From an uncultured Collinsella sp. (lineage in GTDB: Bacteria > Actinomycetota > Coriobacteriia > Coriobacteriales > Coriobacteriaceae), in NCBI GenBank assembly GCA_934668695.1, contig CAKUOD010000006.1, forward strand, positions 1 through 64,000: a stretch of 64,000 nucleotides of DNA, written 5' to 3'. A model generated the notes under the pieces. It saw nothing but the letters and a program-made list of their open reading frames with translations. It had not been told where the DNA came from and did not search any database. Both the position numbers and the translations under genes were made by a program. This document shows positions 43,081 to 51,424 of the stretch, piece by piece. Numbering within the stretch: position 1 is the stretch's first letter; every line of letters starts with the position of its first letter.

Positions 43081-43809
43081 ATGGGTTACATGCTCGAGAC
43101 GCGCGGGCTCACCAAGCGCTTCGGCCGCGGCGACCAGGCGCAGGACGCCGTGGCCGACGTGAGCCTTCATATCCGCGAGGGCGAGGTGTACGGGCTGCTC
43201 GGTCCCAACGGCGCCGGCAAGTCGACAACGCTCAAGATGATCTGCGGGATGCTGCGGCCGACGGCCGGGGAGATCCTCTTTGCCGGGCACGCCTGGCGCC
43301 GCGAGGACCTCTACGCAATCGGCAGCCTCATCGAGGAGGCGCCGCTCTACCCCAACCTCACCGCGCGCGAGAACCTGCGCGTGCGCACCACGCTGCTGGG
43401 CCTTCCCGAGAGCCGCATAGATGAGGTGCTCGCCGCCGTGGACCTCGCGGACACCGGGAAGAAGCGCGCCGGGCGCTTCTCGATGGGCATGCGGCAGCGC
43501 CTGGGGCTCGCGCTGGCGCTGATCGCCCGGCCACGCCTGCTCGTGCTCGACGAGCCCACCAACGGCCTCGACCCCATCGGCATCGAGGAGCTGCGCGACC
43601 AGATCCGCGGCTTCGCGGCGGCGGGTACGACGGTGGTCGTCTCGAGCCACATCCTCTCCGAGGTGCAGCAGATGGCGGACACCATCGGCATCATCTGCGA
43701 GGGGCGCCTCGCCTACGAGGATGCGCTTCGGCCCGGGCAGGACCTCGAGGAACTCTTCATGAGCTTCTGTCGGGAAGGGCGACGAGCACGCGGGGAGGTG
43801 GCGGCATGA
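43081..43809 (+). CDS. Lantibiotic-immunity-type ABC transporter, ATP-binding protein
   Basis: 242 aa ABC ATPase. Walker A is GPNGAGKST (about 42-50), the signature reads FSMGMRQRLGLALAL, Walker B LLVLDEPTNGLD, and the switch histidine VSSHILSE. The subgroup is the BcrA/NukF/MutF type, ATPases of two-permease exporters that remove lantibiotics and bacitracin-like peptides from the membrane. Two permeases, a YxeA-like protein and a two-component system follow, which supports that role. GC and codon use are clearly higher than in the flanks. The gene overlaps the next by 4 bases (ATGA). Confidence 0.88.
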   Translation: MGYMLETRGLTKRFGRGDQAQDAVADVSLHIREGEVYGLLGPNGAGKSTTLKMICGMLRPTAGEILFAGHAWRREDLYAIGSLIEEAPLYPNLTARENLRVRTTLLGLPESRIDEVLAAVDLADTGKKRAGRFSMGMRQRLGLALALIARPRLLVLDEPTNGLDPIGIEELRDQIRGFAAAGTTVVVSSHILSEVQQMADTIGIICEGRLAYEDALRPGQDLEELFMSFCREGRRARGEVAA

Positions 43810-44576
43810 CGGGCGAGAAAGGCGGCCTGCTCGCGGGCCTGCGCGCCGAGGCCCTGAAGTCGCGCCACGCGGCACCGGTTCGCCTGGCCGTGCTCATGGC
43901 GCTGCCGATGCCGCTGCTCGGCGCGATGCCCTACCGGGGCGTGCAGATCTTTAGCGCGTGGAACTACTGGTACGCGCTCTTCCTGCCCGTGTCTCTATCG
44001 CTCGTGGTGGCGTGCGTCGCACGGGCGGACGCTCGCACGCGGATGCGGGGGCTTCTGGGCCTGGGTTTCCCGCTCGGGCGCGCCTGGTGGGCCAAGGCGC
44101 TCTGGTGCCTCGCTCTTTGCACGCTCTCGAACCTCGTGGTCTTCGGCATCTACCTCGCGGGATCGGCGTTCTCCTCGCAGGGTCTCACGGCCGCGGGCAC
44201 GCTCACGATGCTCCTCTGCGCGCTCGCCAACACGGTGACCGCGGCGTGGATGATCCCCGCAGGGCTCTTCCTCACGGCGCGGCTCGGCATGCTCGCGGGC
44301 ATCTTCTGCCCGCTCGCCGCGCAGCTCGTGGGTGGGTTCGCCTGGTCGCTGATGCCGCTGCCGCAGCTCTTTCCGCCGTCGGCGAGCATGGTCATCCCCA
44401 CGAGCTTCATTCCCGTGCTGCCGAGCGGCGAGCCGCTCGCGGCGGACATGGCGCTCGGCGGGGCGCTCACGGCGGACGGCATGTTCACGCTGGCGGGCCT
44501 TGCGGTCTGCGCGCTCGCGTTCGCCGCGCTCACGGCGGCGGGCGCGGCCTGGTTCGCGCACTCCGAGGAGAGGTGA
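43806..44576 (+). CDS. Lantibiotic-immunity ABC permease, MutE/EpiE type
   Basis: 256 aa with six predicted membrane helices. It begins with a cytosolic LRAEALKSRHAAPVRLAVL segment typical of ABC-2 permeases of the bacitracin/lantibiotic immunity group (family MutE/EpiE). The N-terminus overlaps the ATPase gene by 4 bases and the stop overlaps the next permease by one base, so three components are translationally coupled. The peptide it exports is not known; no lantibiotic precursor gene is seen in the window. Confidence 0.82.
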   Translation: MTGEKGGLLAGLRAEALKSRHAAPVRLAVLMALPMPLLGAMPYRGVQIFSAWNYWYALFLPVSLSLVVACVARADARTRMRGLLGLGFPLGRAWWAKALWCLALCTLSNLVVFGIYLAGSAFSSQGLTAAGTLTMLLCALANTVTAAWMIPAGLFLTARLGMLAGIFCPLAAQLVGGFAWSLMPLPQLFPPSASMVIPTSFIPVLPSGEPLAADMALGGALTADGMFTLAGLAVCALAFAALTAAGAAWFAHSEER

Positions 44577-45391
44577 TGGCCATGTCACGACTCTCCGACC
44601 CGACGCCGCGCATGACTCTCTCGCGGGCCCTGCTCTCCGAGGCCCTGCGCCTGGCGCGCTCCCCGCTCACGGCGGTGCACCTCGTCTGCGGCCTGGCAGC
44701 CGGTTTTGCCTGCGGCGAGTACTTCTCCGTAACCCGATGGGACCCGGCGCTGGGCGCGGACGCCTACGCCCAGTTCCTCGGCGCCCTCATGCCGCTCATG
44801 TCCGCCATCGTCTGCGGGCTCGCCGTGGACGAGGAGCGCGCTGCCGGGCGCCTCGCCAACCTCACGGCGGTCCCCTCGCGCGGGCGCGCCGTCGCGGCGA
44901 AGCTGCTCGCCCTTGCGGCGCTCGGCGCGGGCGCGCTGGCCGTGGCGCTCGGCGTGTTCGGGGCCGTGCTCGCCGTCGCCGGGCGCCTGCCGCTCGGGCC
45001 CGCTCCGTTTGCGGCCGCCTGGGCGGGCATCGTGCTGGGCAGCCTGCCCCTCTACGCGCTGGGGCTCGGCGTGGCCCTGCGCCTCGGCCGCAACGCCGCC
45101 ATCGGCGGCGGCGCTGCGGGTATGCTCCTCGCGTTCTTCTCGGTGGGCGGGCTTGCGCACGGCCTCATGACCGGCGAGCTCACCGGTGCCCTGGCGACGC
45201 CCCTGAGCTGGGTGCCGCTCGCCTGGCCCGCGCGCCTGGGGTCGCTCGGGGTGGAGGCCTTCATCGACGCCGCACGCGCGGCGGGCCCTCTCCTTACGAC
45301 TGCGCTCGCTGGTCTCGCGCTCACCCTAGCAGCCGCCGCCGTCCTTCTCGCCTGGTTCTGCCACTTCGAGGACGGGAGGGCAGATGCGTAG
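44576..45391 (+). CDS. Lantibiotic-immunity ABC permease, MutG type
   Basis: 271 aa from ATG 44576, which shares one base with the preceding stop; a second ATG two codons later is equally possible. Six hydrophobic helices are visible (for example around VHLVCGLAAGFACGEYF, AALGAGALAVALGVFGAVL, LLTTALAGLALTLAAAAV). As the second permease it would pair with the MutE-type subunit. The region contains a long frame in another phase upstream that I treat as a GC artefact. Confidence 0.82.
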   Translation: MAMSRLSDPTPRMTLSRALLSEALRLARSPLTAVHLVCGLAAGFACGEYFSVTRWDPALGADAYAQFLGALMPLMSAIVCGLAVDEERAAGRLANLTAVPSRGRAVAAKLLALAALGAGALAVALGVFGAVLAVAGRLPLGPAPFAAAWAGIVLGSLPLYALGLGVALRLGRNAAIGGGAAGMLLAFFSVGGLAHGLMTGELTGALATPLSWVPLAWPARLGSLGVEAFIDAARAAGPLLTTALAGLALTLAAAAVLLAWFCHFEDGRADA

Positions 45392-45785
45392 GAGGCCGCT
45401 CGCCGCCGTGCTCGCCCTCCTCTCCGCAGCGCTCCTTCTGGGTGGGAATGCCCTGCCCGACGTCGGCTGGGGGTCGGCGCTGCGCTCGATCGCCGACCGC
45501 GTGCTGCCCAACCCTGAGATCGCAATGTGGGCGCCCGCGCCCGAGTCTGGCAGTCACGCGAGCTCCTACGCCGACGCCATCGGGGCGGGGGCAAACTACG
45601 TCTACCTGGTGGACGCGGCGGACGACAGAGGCAATGTCCGAGAGCTTCAGCTCATCTTCTTCGGGCGGGAGTCGGACGGCGAGGGCTGGCTCGAGATCGA
45701 GGCGCGCGGCGGCTCGGGCGTGCGCTACCGCGCGTGCGACGCGGCCCAGGCACCCGCGGCTGCGCGCAGGGCTCTGGACCGTTGA
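45384..45785 (+). CDS. YxeA-like secreted or membrane-anchored small protein
   Basis: 133 aa. An N-terminal signal or anchor helix (RPLAAVLALLSAALLLGG) is followed by a domain resembling YxeA (DUF1093): YVYLVDAADDRGNVRELQL and the C-terminal GVRYRACD. Such proteins often lie beside peptide-resistance ABC transporters. Its function is unknown. The start overlaps the MutG-type gene by 8 bases, so it belongs to the same transcript. Confidence 0.68.
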   Translation: MRRRPLAAVLALLSAALLLGGNALPDVGWGSALRSIADRVLPNPEIAMWAPAPESGSHASSYADAIGAGANYVYLVDAADDRGNVRELQLIFFGRESDGEGWLEIEARGGSGVRYRACDAAQAPAAARRALDR

Positions 45786-45803
45786 GCGCGGCGCTAGTAC
45801 AAT
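45775..45803 (+). promoter_or_regulatory. Candidate promoter of the two-component system
   Basis: TGGACC (45775-45780), 17 bases and TACAAT (45798-45803), 28 bases before the response-regulator start. It would allow separate transcription of the regulator and kinase. Confidence 0.5.
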
Positions 45804-45830
45804 TCCGACGGAAGTTTCAGGAGGTCGAAC

Positions 45831-46493
45831 ATGGCGAGGATACTGGCAGTGGATGATGAACGGGCGATCCTCGACGCGCTCGCGCGCGTCCTCGGCCGCG
45901 ACGGCCATGAGGTCGTCAGGGCGGCGGACCCGACGGCGGTCCCGGGGATGGACCTCTCGCGCTTCGACCTCGTGCTCTGCGACGTCATGATGCCGGGGCT
46001 CGACGGCTTCGAGCTCGTGCGGCAGATCCGTCCGGACTTCGACGGGCCCATCGTCTTCCTGACCGCTCGCGTGGCCGAGGAGGATGCCGTGGCCGCCTAC
46101 GGCCTGGGCGCCGACGACTACGTCCGCAAGCCCTTCGGGGCCGCGGAGCTGCGCGCCAAGGTCGCGGCCCATCTACGCCGTGAGCGCCGGCCGCGCTCGC
46201 ACGCCCTCTCCTTCGGAGAGGTGCGGATCGACCTCGGGGCGCGCGGCCTCGCCGTGGGCGGCGAGGCCGTGCCACTCACGCCCACCGAGTACGCCATCTG
46301 CGAGTACCTCGCCCGCCACCCCGGGCAGGTCATGAGCCGCGCGCAGATCCGCGAGGCGGTGCTCGGCTGGGAGAGCGACGCCGACGACCCGGCCATATCC
46401 ATGCAGGTCAGCCGCGCCCGGAGGAAACTCTCCGAGGCCGGCGCCGACCCGATCGCGACCGTCTGGGGGATGGGGTACAAGTGGCAGCTCTGA
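45831..46493 (+). CDS. OmpR/PhoB-type response regulator
   Basis: 220 aa. The receiver domain has the acidic pair in AVDDE, phosphoacceptor D51 in LVLCDVMMPGLDG, the Thr in FLTAR and the Lys in VRKPFG. The C-terminal winged helix shows LTPTEYAICEYLARHPGQVMSR and VWGMGYKWQL. It is likely activated by the next gene's kinase in response to a cell-envelope peptide and to control the ABC genes upstream. CAGGAGGTC precedes ATG 45831. High-GC codon use as in the rest of the cassette. Confidence 0.93.
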   Translation: MARILAVDDERAILDALARVLGRDGHEVVRAADPTAVPGMDLSRFDLVLCDVMMPGLDGFELVRQIRPDFDGPIVFLTARVAEEDAVAAYGLGADDYVRKPFGAAELRAKVAAHLRRERRPRSHALSFGEVRIDLGARGLAVGGEAVPLTPTEYAICEYLARHPGQVMSRAQIREAVLGWESDADDPAISMQVSRARRKLSEAGADPIATVWGMGYKWQL

Positions 46494-47917
46494 GGACCGG
46501 GGCGCGAGGTCGCGGGGGCATGCCGCTCTCCTTCGTCATCGCGCGCTACTTCGCCTACGCGTTCGCGGCGGTCGCCACGGCGTGGCTCGCCTCGTTCATG
46601 GTGCTCTCCGCGGCGATCAACGCGGGCTTCGTCTACGAGGCAAGCTGGGGGCCGGCCAATGCGCGCGAGGTCGCTGAGGGCCTGGCACGCGACGGCGTCT
46701 GCGGGCAGCAGGACGTGCCGACGGCGTACCGCTACCTCATCCTGAACAAGGACGGATACGTGCTGATGACAGACCTCGAGGGCACGCGGCTCGAGGACGC
46801 GACGGAAATGGCCCGTGCGGCACTCGCCGCGGATCCTGGCACAGTGGAGATCGAGGGCGGGGGTTCGGGCCTCACCTACGCCGCGTTCCCGCTCAAGGGC
46901 GGCGGGGCCTGCGCACTCGCCAGCGAGTACTTGCCGCAGTGGGTCTCGCGCGACCTCGCCGGCCTGCTTCCCAACCCGCAGAATCTCATGCTCTTCGGCG
47001 CCGCTGCGGGAAGCGCGCTCGCGCTCGCGCTCGTGGCGCGCCGCGCGAGCCGCGTGATCTCGCGCAAGATGGCGCCGCTCGCGGAGGCGGCGGGGCGCGT
47101 CGGCGCGGGGGAGCTCGACTTCGCGGTCGGCAGCACCAACGTGCGCGAGGTGAACGACGTCCTCGCCGCGATGGACGCCATGCGGGCCTCCCTCGCCGAG
47201 TCGCTCGAGGCCCGCTGGGCCGCGGAGCGGGGGCAGCGCGAGCAGATGGCGTCGCTCGCCCACGACCTCAAGACTCCGCTCACCGTGCTGCGCGCCAACG
47301 CCGACTTCGTGGCGGAGGAGCTGGAAGACGAGAAAGACGCCGACCTCGCGGCCGCCGCGCGCGACATGGCCGGCAGTGTCGAAAGGCTCGACGGCTACGT
47401 GCGCCTGCTCATCGAGGCCTCGCGCGGGTCCGGCGGGGCGGAGAGGGCCCCCATGCGGCCGGCCGAGCTCTGCGAGCAGGTCCTCGCCGAGGCCGCCCAG
47501 ATCGCCCGGGCGCGAGGCGTGACACTCGACGCGGCCACGGGCCCCGCTGTCGCGGGCGCGCCCGAGGCCCCGCTCGACCGAACCGCCCTGGCGCGAGCCG
47601 CCGCGAACCTCGTGGCCAACGCCGCCGAGCACGCACGCTCGCGCGTGGCTGTCTCCTGCGACGTCGCGGGCGGGCACCTCGTCATCGAGGTTGCCGACGA
47701 CGGACCGGGCTTTTCTCCCGCCGCCCTCGAACGCGGCTGCGAGCGCCTCTTCACAGACGACTCCTCCCGCTCCTCGCGTGACGGAGGCCGCCACTACGGG
47801 CTCGGCCTCCACGTCGCCTCCGAGGCCGCGAGCGCCCACGGGGGCTCCGTCTCGCTCGCCAACGGCCCCTCGGGCGGTGCGGTGGCCACCATCGCGGTCC
47901 CCCTGTGCGGGATCTGA
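46481..47917 (+). CDS. Membrane sensor histidine kinase
   Basis: 478 aa from GTG 46481, overlapping the regulator by 13 bases; an ATG 13 codons later is an alternative. Two transmembrane helices (about 20-44 and 168-188) bracket an extracytoplasmic domain of about 120 residues. A HAMP-like segment follows. The phosphoacceptor is the His of LAHDLKTPLTVL (about 261). N box NLVANAAEHA, G1 VADDGPGFS and G2 GRHYGLGLHVA are complete. The partner of the upstream regulator. Confidence 0.92.
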   Translation: MAALRTGARGRGGMPLSFVIARYFAYAFAAVATAWLASFMVLSAAINAGFVYEASWGPANAREVAEGLARDGVCGQQDVPTAYRYLILNKDGYVLMTDLEGTRLEDATEMARAALAADPGTVEIEGGGSGLTYAAFPLKGGGACALASEYLPQWVSRDLAGLLPNPQNLMLFGAAAGSALALALVARRASRVISRKMAPLAEAAGRVGAGELDFAVGSTNVREVNDVLAAMDAMRASLAESLEARWAAERGQREQMASLAHDLKTPLTVLRANADFVAEELEDEKDADLAAAARDMAGSVERLDGYVRLLIEASRGSGGAERAPMRPAELCEQVLAEAAQIARARGVTLDAATGPAVAGAPEAPLDRTALARAAANLVANAAEHARSRVAVSCDVAGGHLVIEVADDGPGFSPAALERGCERLFTDDSSRSSRDGGRHYGLGLHVASEAASAHGGSVSLANGPSGGAVATIAVPLCGI

Positions 47918-48027
47918 CGATTTCCTCGATGTCTACCTCGACTGCGATATGTCGCTCGCCGAGGCCGCGACGAGATGGTGTTGCGTCTGCCCCGTTTGGT
48001 GCTTCTAGCTCAAATTTGATCTGATGT

Positions 48028-48060
48028 AAGGCCCGTGCAATCCTGCATGGGCCTTTCTTT
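48028..48060 (+). terminator. Terminator of the two-component system operon
   Basis: AAGGCCCGTGCA pairs with TGCATGGGCCTT (one G-T pair) around a 4-base loop, followed by TTCTTTT, 111 bases after the kinase stop. Confidence 0.85.
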
Positions 48061-48482
48061 TGGCAATTGCTCGACCGATTCGTGGCTTGAAACACAAATA
48101 ATCGAGTTAAGGAGACATGGGGTCATACAACGGCTCTCAGGGCGCCTGCCGCACTCCCCCGCCATTACCTCTGCGGCGTCCTCGTATAGAGCCCATCCTC
48201 CTTGGCGTTTCGTTGCAACACCCCACTCGTCCACCGATCAAGTTAACTACTGGTATAAATACAGCGACACGCCTGTTCGTTACAGTTGCTATATCTATAT
48301 AAATCGCCGCGATAAATACAGCTCGTACTCGGCTGTATACCAGCTACGCGTATGTAGATTCATATCGCGTTAATAAATCGGCTCAAGCGCGTGCAAAACG
48401 CGCAAGTAGCCGCAAAAGGCGAATATCGCGCAGGTAGATTTTTGGCATCCTGTTGCTTAATCAAAATTAAGCAATTGCTTAA
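48061..48482. other. Gene-poor stretch between cassette and tRNA-Pro
   Basis: About 420 bases, more A+T-rich than its surroundings, without a gene I can support. ATAAATACAGC occurs twice (48255-48265, 48312-48322), with an inverted GCTGTATAC at 48332-48340, which gives small inverted repeats. A frame starting ATG 48117 behind AAGGAGAC reaches 61 codons but has no recognisable composition or family. Confidence 0.5.
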
Positions 48483-48515
48483 AACAAAAAAGGTCAGGCA
48501 CTAGGTGCCTGACCT
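48483..48515 (-). terminator. Terminator after tRNA-Pro
   Basis: On the minus strand AGGTCAGGCAC and GTGCCTGACCT form a perfect 11-bp stem with a 3-base loop, followed by TTTTTGTTTT. It starts 9 bases past the tRNA 3' end. Confidence 0.88.
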
Positions 48516-48524
48516 GCAAACTTC

Positions 48525-48601
<77 letters not shown>

Positions 48602-48681
48602 AAGCTTTTGTTTGTTGCTCTGCTCTCGCTCGCAACAGGGAGTATATTAACCCGAAACTTTGTCCTTGTGCAAGAACTTTT

Positions 48682-49896
48682 TTACAAATTTTGAAGCAAG
48701 TCCAAAATTGTATCTGCGAGCTGGGGTTTTGTTAGCACAGGAAGTTCTTGGGTGCCCGTTGTGCTCACAATCCAGGCCTTGTTCGTGTCGGTTCCAAAGC
48801 CCGAATCGGCGCGCGAAACATCGTTGGCGATAATGGCATCGCAACCCTTACGCGCGAGTTTGCGCTGCGCGTACTCCACGACGTTATCGGTCTCGGCCGC
48901 AAAGCCGATCACGCACCGCTCTCCCTTTTGGCGCGAGAGCTCGGCCAAGATATCGACCGTCTCGACCAGTTCGATGCGATCCAGGCGTTCGTTGGCCTTT
49001 TTGAGCTTATGGTTGGCAGGGGCCGCGGGGGTGTAGTCGGCGACAGCGGCCGCACAAATGGCCGCATCGGCCGTCTGAAAGGCGCTCAGCGCCGCCTGCA
49101 ACATCTCTGCGGCGGTTTGTACGTGCACGCACTCCACACCGCGGGGAACGTCGAGCGATGTCGGTCCCAGCACGAGCGTGACGGCGGCACCGCGACGTGC
49201 GGCCTCCCCCGCCAGGGCGATACCCATCTTGCCCGAAGAACGGTTGCCAATGAATCGCACCGGGTCGATCGGCTCGTGCGTGGGGCCGGCGGTGATGACG
49301 ATGCGCTTGCCCGTCAGGTCTTGCGGCACGGGGTTGAGCACCTCACAGACAGCCTCGACGATGTCCTCGGGCTCGCTCATGCGGCCCGTGTCCACGTCGC
49401 CGCACGCAAGGTAGCCGCTGCCGGGTCCCACCACGTGAACGCCGCGGTCGCGCAACGTGGCCATGTTGGCCTGCGTCGCCGGCGCCTTCCACATGCCATT
49501 GTTCATGGCCGGCGCGATCACGACGGGCCGCGGCGTCGCAAGCAGCGTGGTGGAGATGAGGTCGTCGGCGATGCCGTTGGCCATCTTGGCGATGATATTG
49601 GCCGTCGCGGGCGCCACGACCACCAAGTCGGGCTCCTGCGCAAGCGAGATATGGTGGATGGGGTCAGACGGGTCGTCGAATAGCCCAACCGCGACCGGCT
49701 CATTGGTGAGCGCGCGGAACGTGAGCGGGCCCACGAACTCCGTGGCATGCTCGCTCATAACGACTTTGACACGTGCGCCGCGCTTTTGCAGCAGGCGCAC
49801 GATATTGCACGACTTATAGGCGGCGATCCCGCCGGTAATGCCCAGCAGGATCGTTTTTCCCTCAAGTTGCATTGAATTGTTGGATGCCGCCGTCAT
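48682..49896 (-). CDS. coaBC: Bifunctional CoaBC (phosphopantothenoylcysteine synthetase/decarboxylase)
   Basis: 404 aa. The N-terminal CoaC flavoprotein domain shows LLGITGGIAAYKS, the FMN/active-site histidine region IHHISLA, ATANIIAKMANGIADDL, and the substrate motif PAMNNGMW. The C-terminal CoaB domain has TAGPTHEPIDPVRFIGNRSSG and the Lys-rich KLKK near 295. It makes phosphopantetheine for coenzyme A. It lies 2 bases after the zinc-ribbon gene, in the run that starts with the cysteine desulfurase. The tRNA-Pro gene lies downstream. Confidence 0.96.
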   Translation of the reverse strand: MTAASNNSMQLEGKTILLGITGGIAAYKSCNIVRLLQKRGARVKVVMSEHATEFVGPLTFRALTNEPVAVGLFDDPSDPIHHISLAQEPDLVVVAPATANIIAKMANGIADDLISTTLLATPRPVVIAPAMNNGMWKAPATQANMATLRDRGVHVVGPGSGYLACGDVDTGRMSEPEDIVEAVCEVLNPVPQDLTGKRIVITAGPTHEPIDPVRFIGNRSSGKMGIALAGEAARRGAAVTLVLGPTSLDVPRGVECVHVQTAAEMLQAALSAFQTADAAICAAAVADYTPAAPANHKLKKANERLDRIELVETVDILAELSRQKGERCVIGFAAETDNVVEYAQRKLARKGCDAIIANDVSRADSGFGTDTNKAWIVSTTGTQELPVLTKPQLADTILDLLQNL

Positions 49897-49898
49897 CG

Positions 49899-50618
49899 CT
49901 AGGCTTCCTTGCTCGGGAGCACCAGGAGGCGGTGGCAGTACGGACAGTGCGTTATCTCGCTACCGTCGTGGTTGAGGTCGCTCATGGACGATGCCTGCAG
50001 CGCGGTGTGGCAGACCGTGGGGATGTTGCCCTGGATGGTCTCGACGGCCAAGCCGCGGAACTGTTTGAGCAGACGCTCGTAGTCGGTGAGCACGTCGGCC
50101 GGCAACGTGGCGGCAAGCGCAGTGCGCTCCTTAGTGGCGGCTTCGATCTGAGCCTGCAGGTCGGCAGCCTTGGCGCGGGCGGCCTTGGTATCGGCCTTCA
50201 CGCCCTCCTCGAACTTGGCGATGATGGCCTGCGCGCGGGTCTCGCGGTCGAGCGCCTCTTTGTGGGCGACAACGACGTCCTTGCGGGTGTGCTCAATCTT
50301 GTCCAGGCGCTTGGCCAGGGTGGCGAGCTCGTTTTCCAGGTCCTGTACCTCGCGGTAGTCGGAGCCGTCAACGTGGCGCTTCTTAGCGGCCTCGATGGCG
50401 TTATTGGTCTGGATCTCGGTGGTGTTGAGATCGTCGAGCTCAATGTCCAGGTCCTTGCGTTGGGCGTAGAGCTTGGTCATCTCGGCCTTGAGCTTCACAT
50501 AGGTCTTGCGCTTGGAAGCGAGCTCCTTGAGCTCCGGCATATTGGCAAGTTCGCTCTTGTTGCGGGCGAGCTCCAAATCGATCTGTTGCAGCTTGAGTAG
50601 CGTAGCGCCGGCGCTCAT
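49899..50618 (-). CDS. Coiled-coil zinc-ribbon protein (CT398-like)
   Basis: 239 aa from ATG at 50618 (AAAGGAGAG upstream on the minus strand; an earlier start lies inside the previous gene). Most of it is a long coiled coil (about 10-180) rich in Lys, Glu and Gln. The C-terminal zinc-ribbon-like part ends CPYCHRLLVLP; the first knuckle, usually CxxC, is reduced to a single Cys-His (TVCHTA), so metal binding may be altered. The family is often found beside nif3-like genes, as here, and has no firm function. The start overlaps the Nif3 stop by 4 bases. Confidence 0.8.
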   Translation of the reverse strand: MSAGATLLKLQQIDLELARNKSELANMPELKELASKRKTYVKLKAEMTKLYAQRKDLDIELDDLNTTEIQTNNAIEAAKKRHVDGSDYREVQDLENELATLAKRLDKIEHTRKDVVVAHKEALDRETRAQAIIAKFEEGVKADTKAARAKAADLQAQIEAATKERTALAATLPADVLTDYERLLKQFRGLAVETIQGNIPTVCHTALQASSMSDLNHDGSEITHCPYCHRLLVLPSKEA

Positions 50619-51424
50619 AAGTTCTCTCCTTTTGTCACAGTCCACCATTGGCAAGGGTTCAGTATTTTAATCGCATGACGGGGGTCGGCCCCGGCGTCAA
50701 CTGCAGAGTTCATCAATATATCAACGAACGGCTCCTCGGAGCGGTCGTGGCCGAGCAAGATCACCGGCAGCCCGCGCAAGGCAAGGTCTTGCGCCACGTG
50801 GTAGCCCGCCTCGCCCGTCACGACAACATCTGCGCCCGCGGCGATGGCGAGCTCTCCGAAGTCGCCCAGGGAGCCGCCCAAAATGGCGACGGTGCGGCAC
50901 GGGCGATCAGCTTTGCCCCACACACGCGGGTCGCTGCCAAAGGCCGTGACAGCACGGGTGGCAAGATCGCGCAGCGTGCACGGGTCGTTGAGCGTTGCAA
51001 GTGCGCCCAGGCCGGTGGCCTCGGGGTCGTCCACGTGCTCCAGTGAGCTCACGGGTGCGGCACCCAGCAGCTTGCTCAGGCAGACACGGGCTTCGTGCGA
51101 GCGGTCCAGGTTGGTGTGGAGCGAGATAATGCTCACCCCGCAGCGGGCAGCCTTGTAGAGGGCCGCACTGCACTGGGGTCGTGTGGCATCCGCCGGACAA
51201 AAGGCCTCGGGTGCCTTGATGTATATGGGATGATGCGTCAGCAGCACGTTGGCGCTTGCTTCTTGGGCGCGGCGAACATTAGCCTCAGTCGCATCGAGTG
51301 CGCAGGCAACGCCGGTGATCTCCGCGGCCGGATCGCCAACGGAGAGTCCTACGTGGTCCCAGGGCTCGGTGTCCGTCTTGGGATAGCGTGCCAGTAGCGC
51401 GCGCTCGAGCTCGGCGACGATCAT
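50615..51424 (-). CDS. Nif3-like dinuclear metal centre protein
   Basis: 269 aa. Family signatures are DPAAEITGVACALDATE, VLLTHHPIYIK and IISLHTNLDRS, whose histidines and aspartate bind a dinuclear metal site. A second block (HDRSEEPF) completes it. The family (also annotated GTP cyclohydrolase type 2 or NIF3) forms hexamers and has no settled role. It is shorter than forms with an inserted PII-like domain. It sits between the cysteine desulfurase and zinc-ribbon genes, with a 4-base overlap at each end. Confidence 0.92.
   Translation of the reverse strand: MIVAELERALLARYPKTDTEPWDHVGLSVGDPAAEITGVACALDATEANVRRAQEASANVLLTHHPIYIKAPEAFCPADATRPQCSAALYKAARCGVSIISLHTNLDRSHEARVCLSKLLGAAPVSSLEHVDDPEATGLGALATLNDPCTLRDLATRAVTAFGSDPRVWGKADRPCRTVAILGGSLGDFGELAIAAGADVVVTGEAGYHVAQDLALRGLPVILLGHDRSEEPFVDILMNSAVDAGADPRHAIKILNPCQWWTVTKGENL

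Noticed and set aside
43958..44575. Upstream continuation of the MutG-type permease frame
   Set aside because: It would overlap the MutE-type permease entirely and has Arg/Gly-rich shadow composition; the true start at 44576 is coupled to the previous stop.
48117..48302. 61-codon frame behind AAGGAGAC
   Set aside because: Good ribosome site, but the predicted peptide is Pro/Arg-rich with no family and covers a repeat region; not strong enough.
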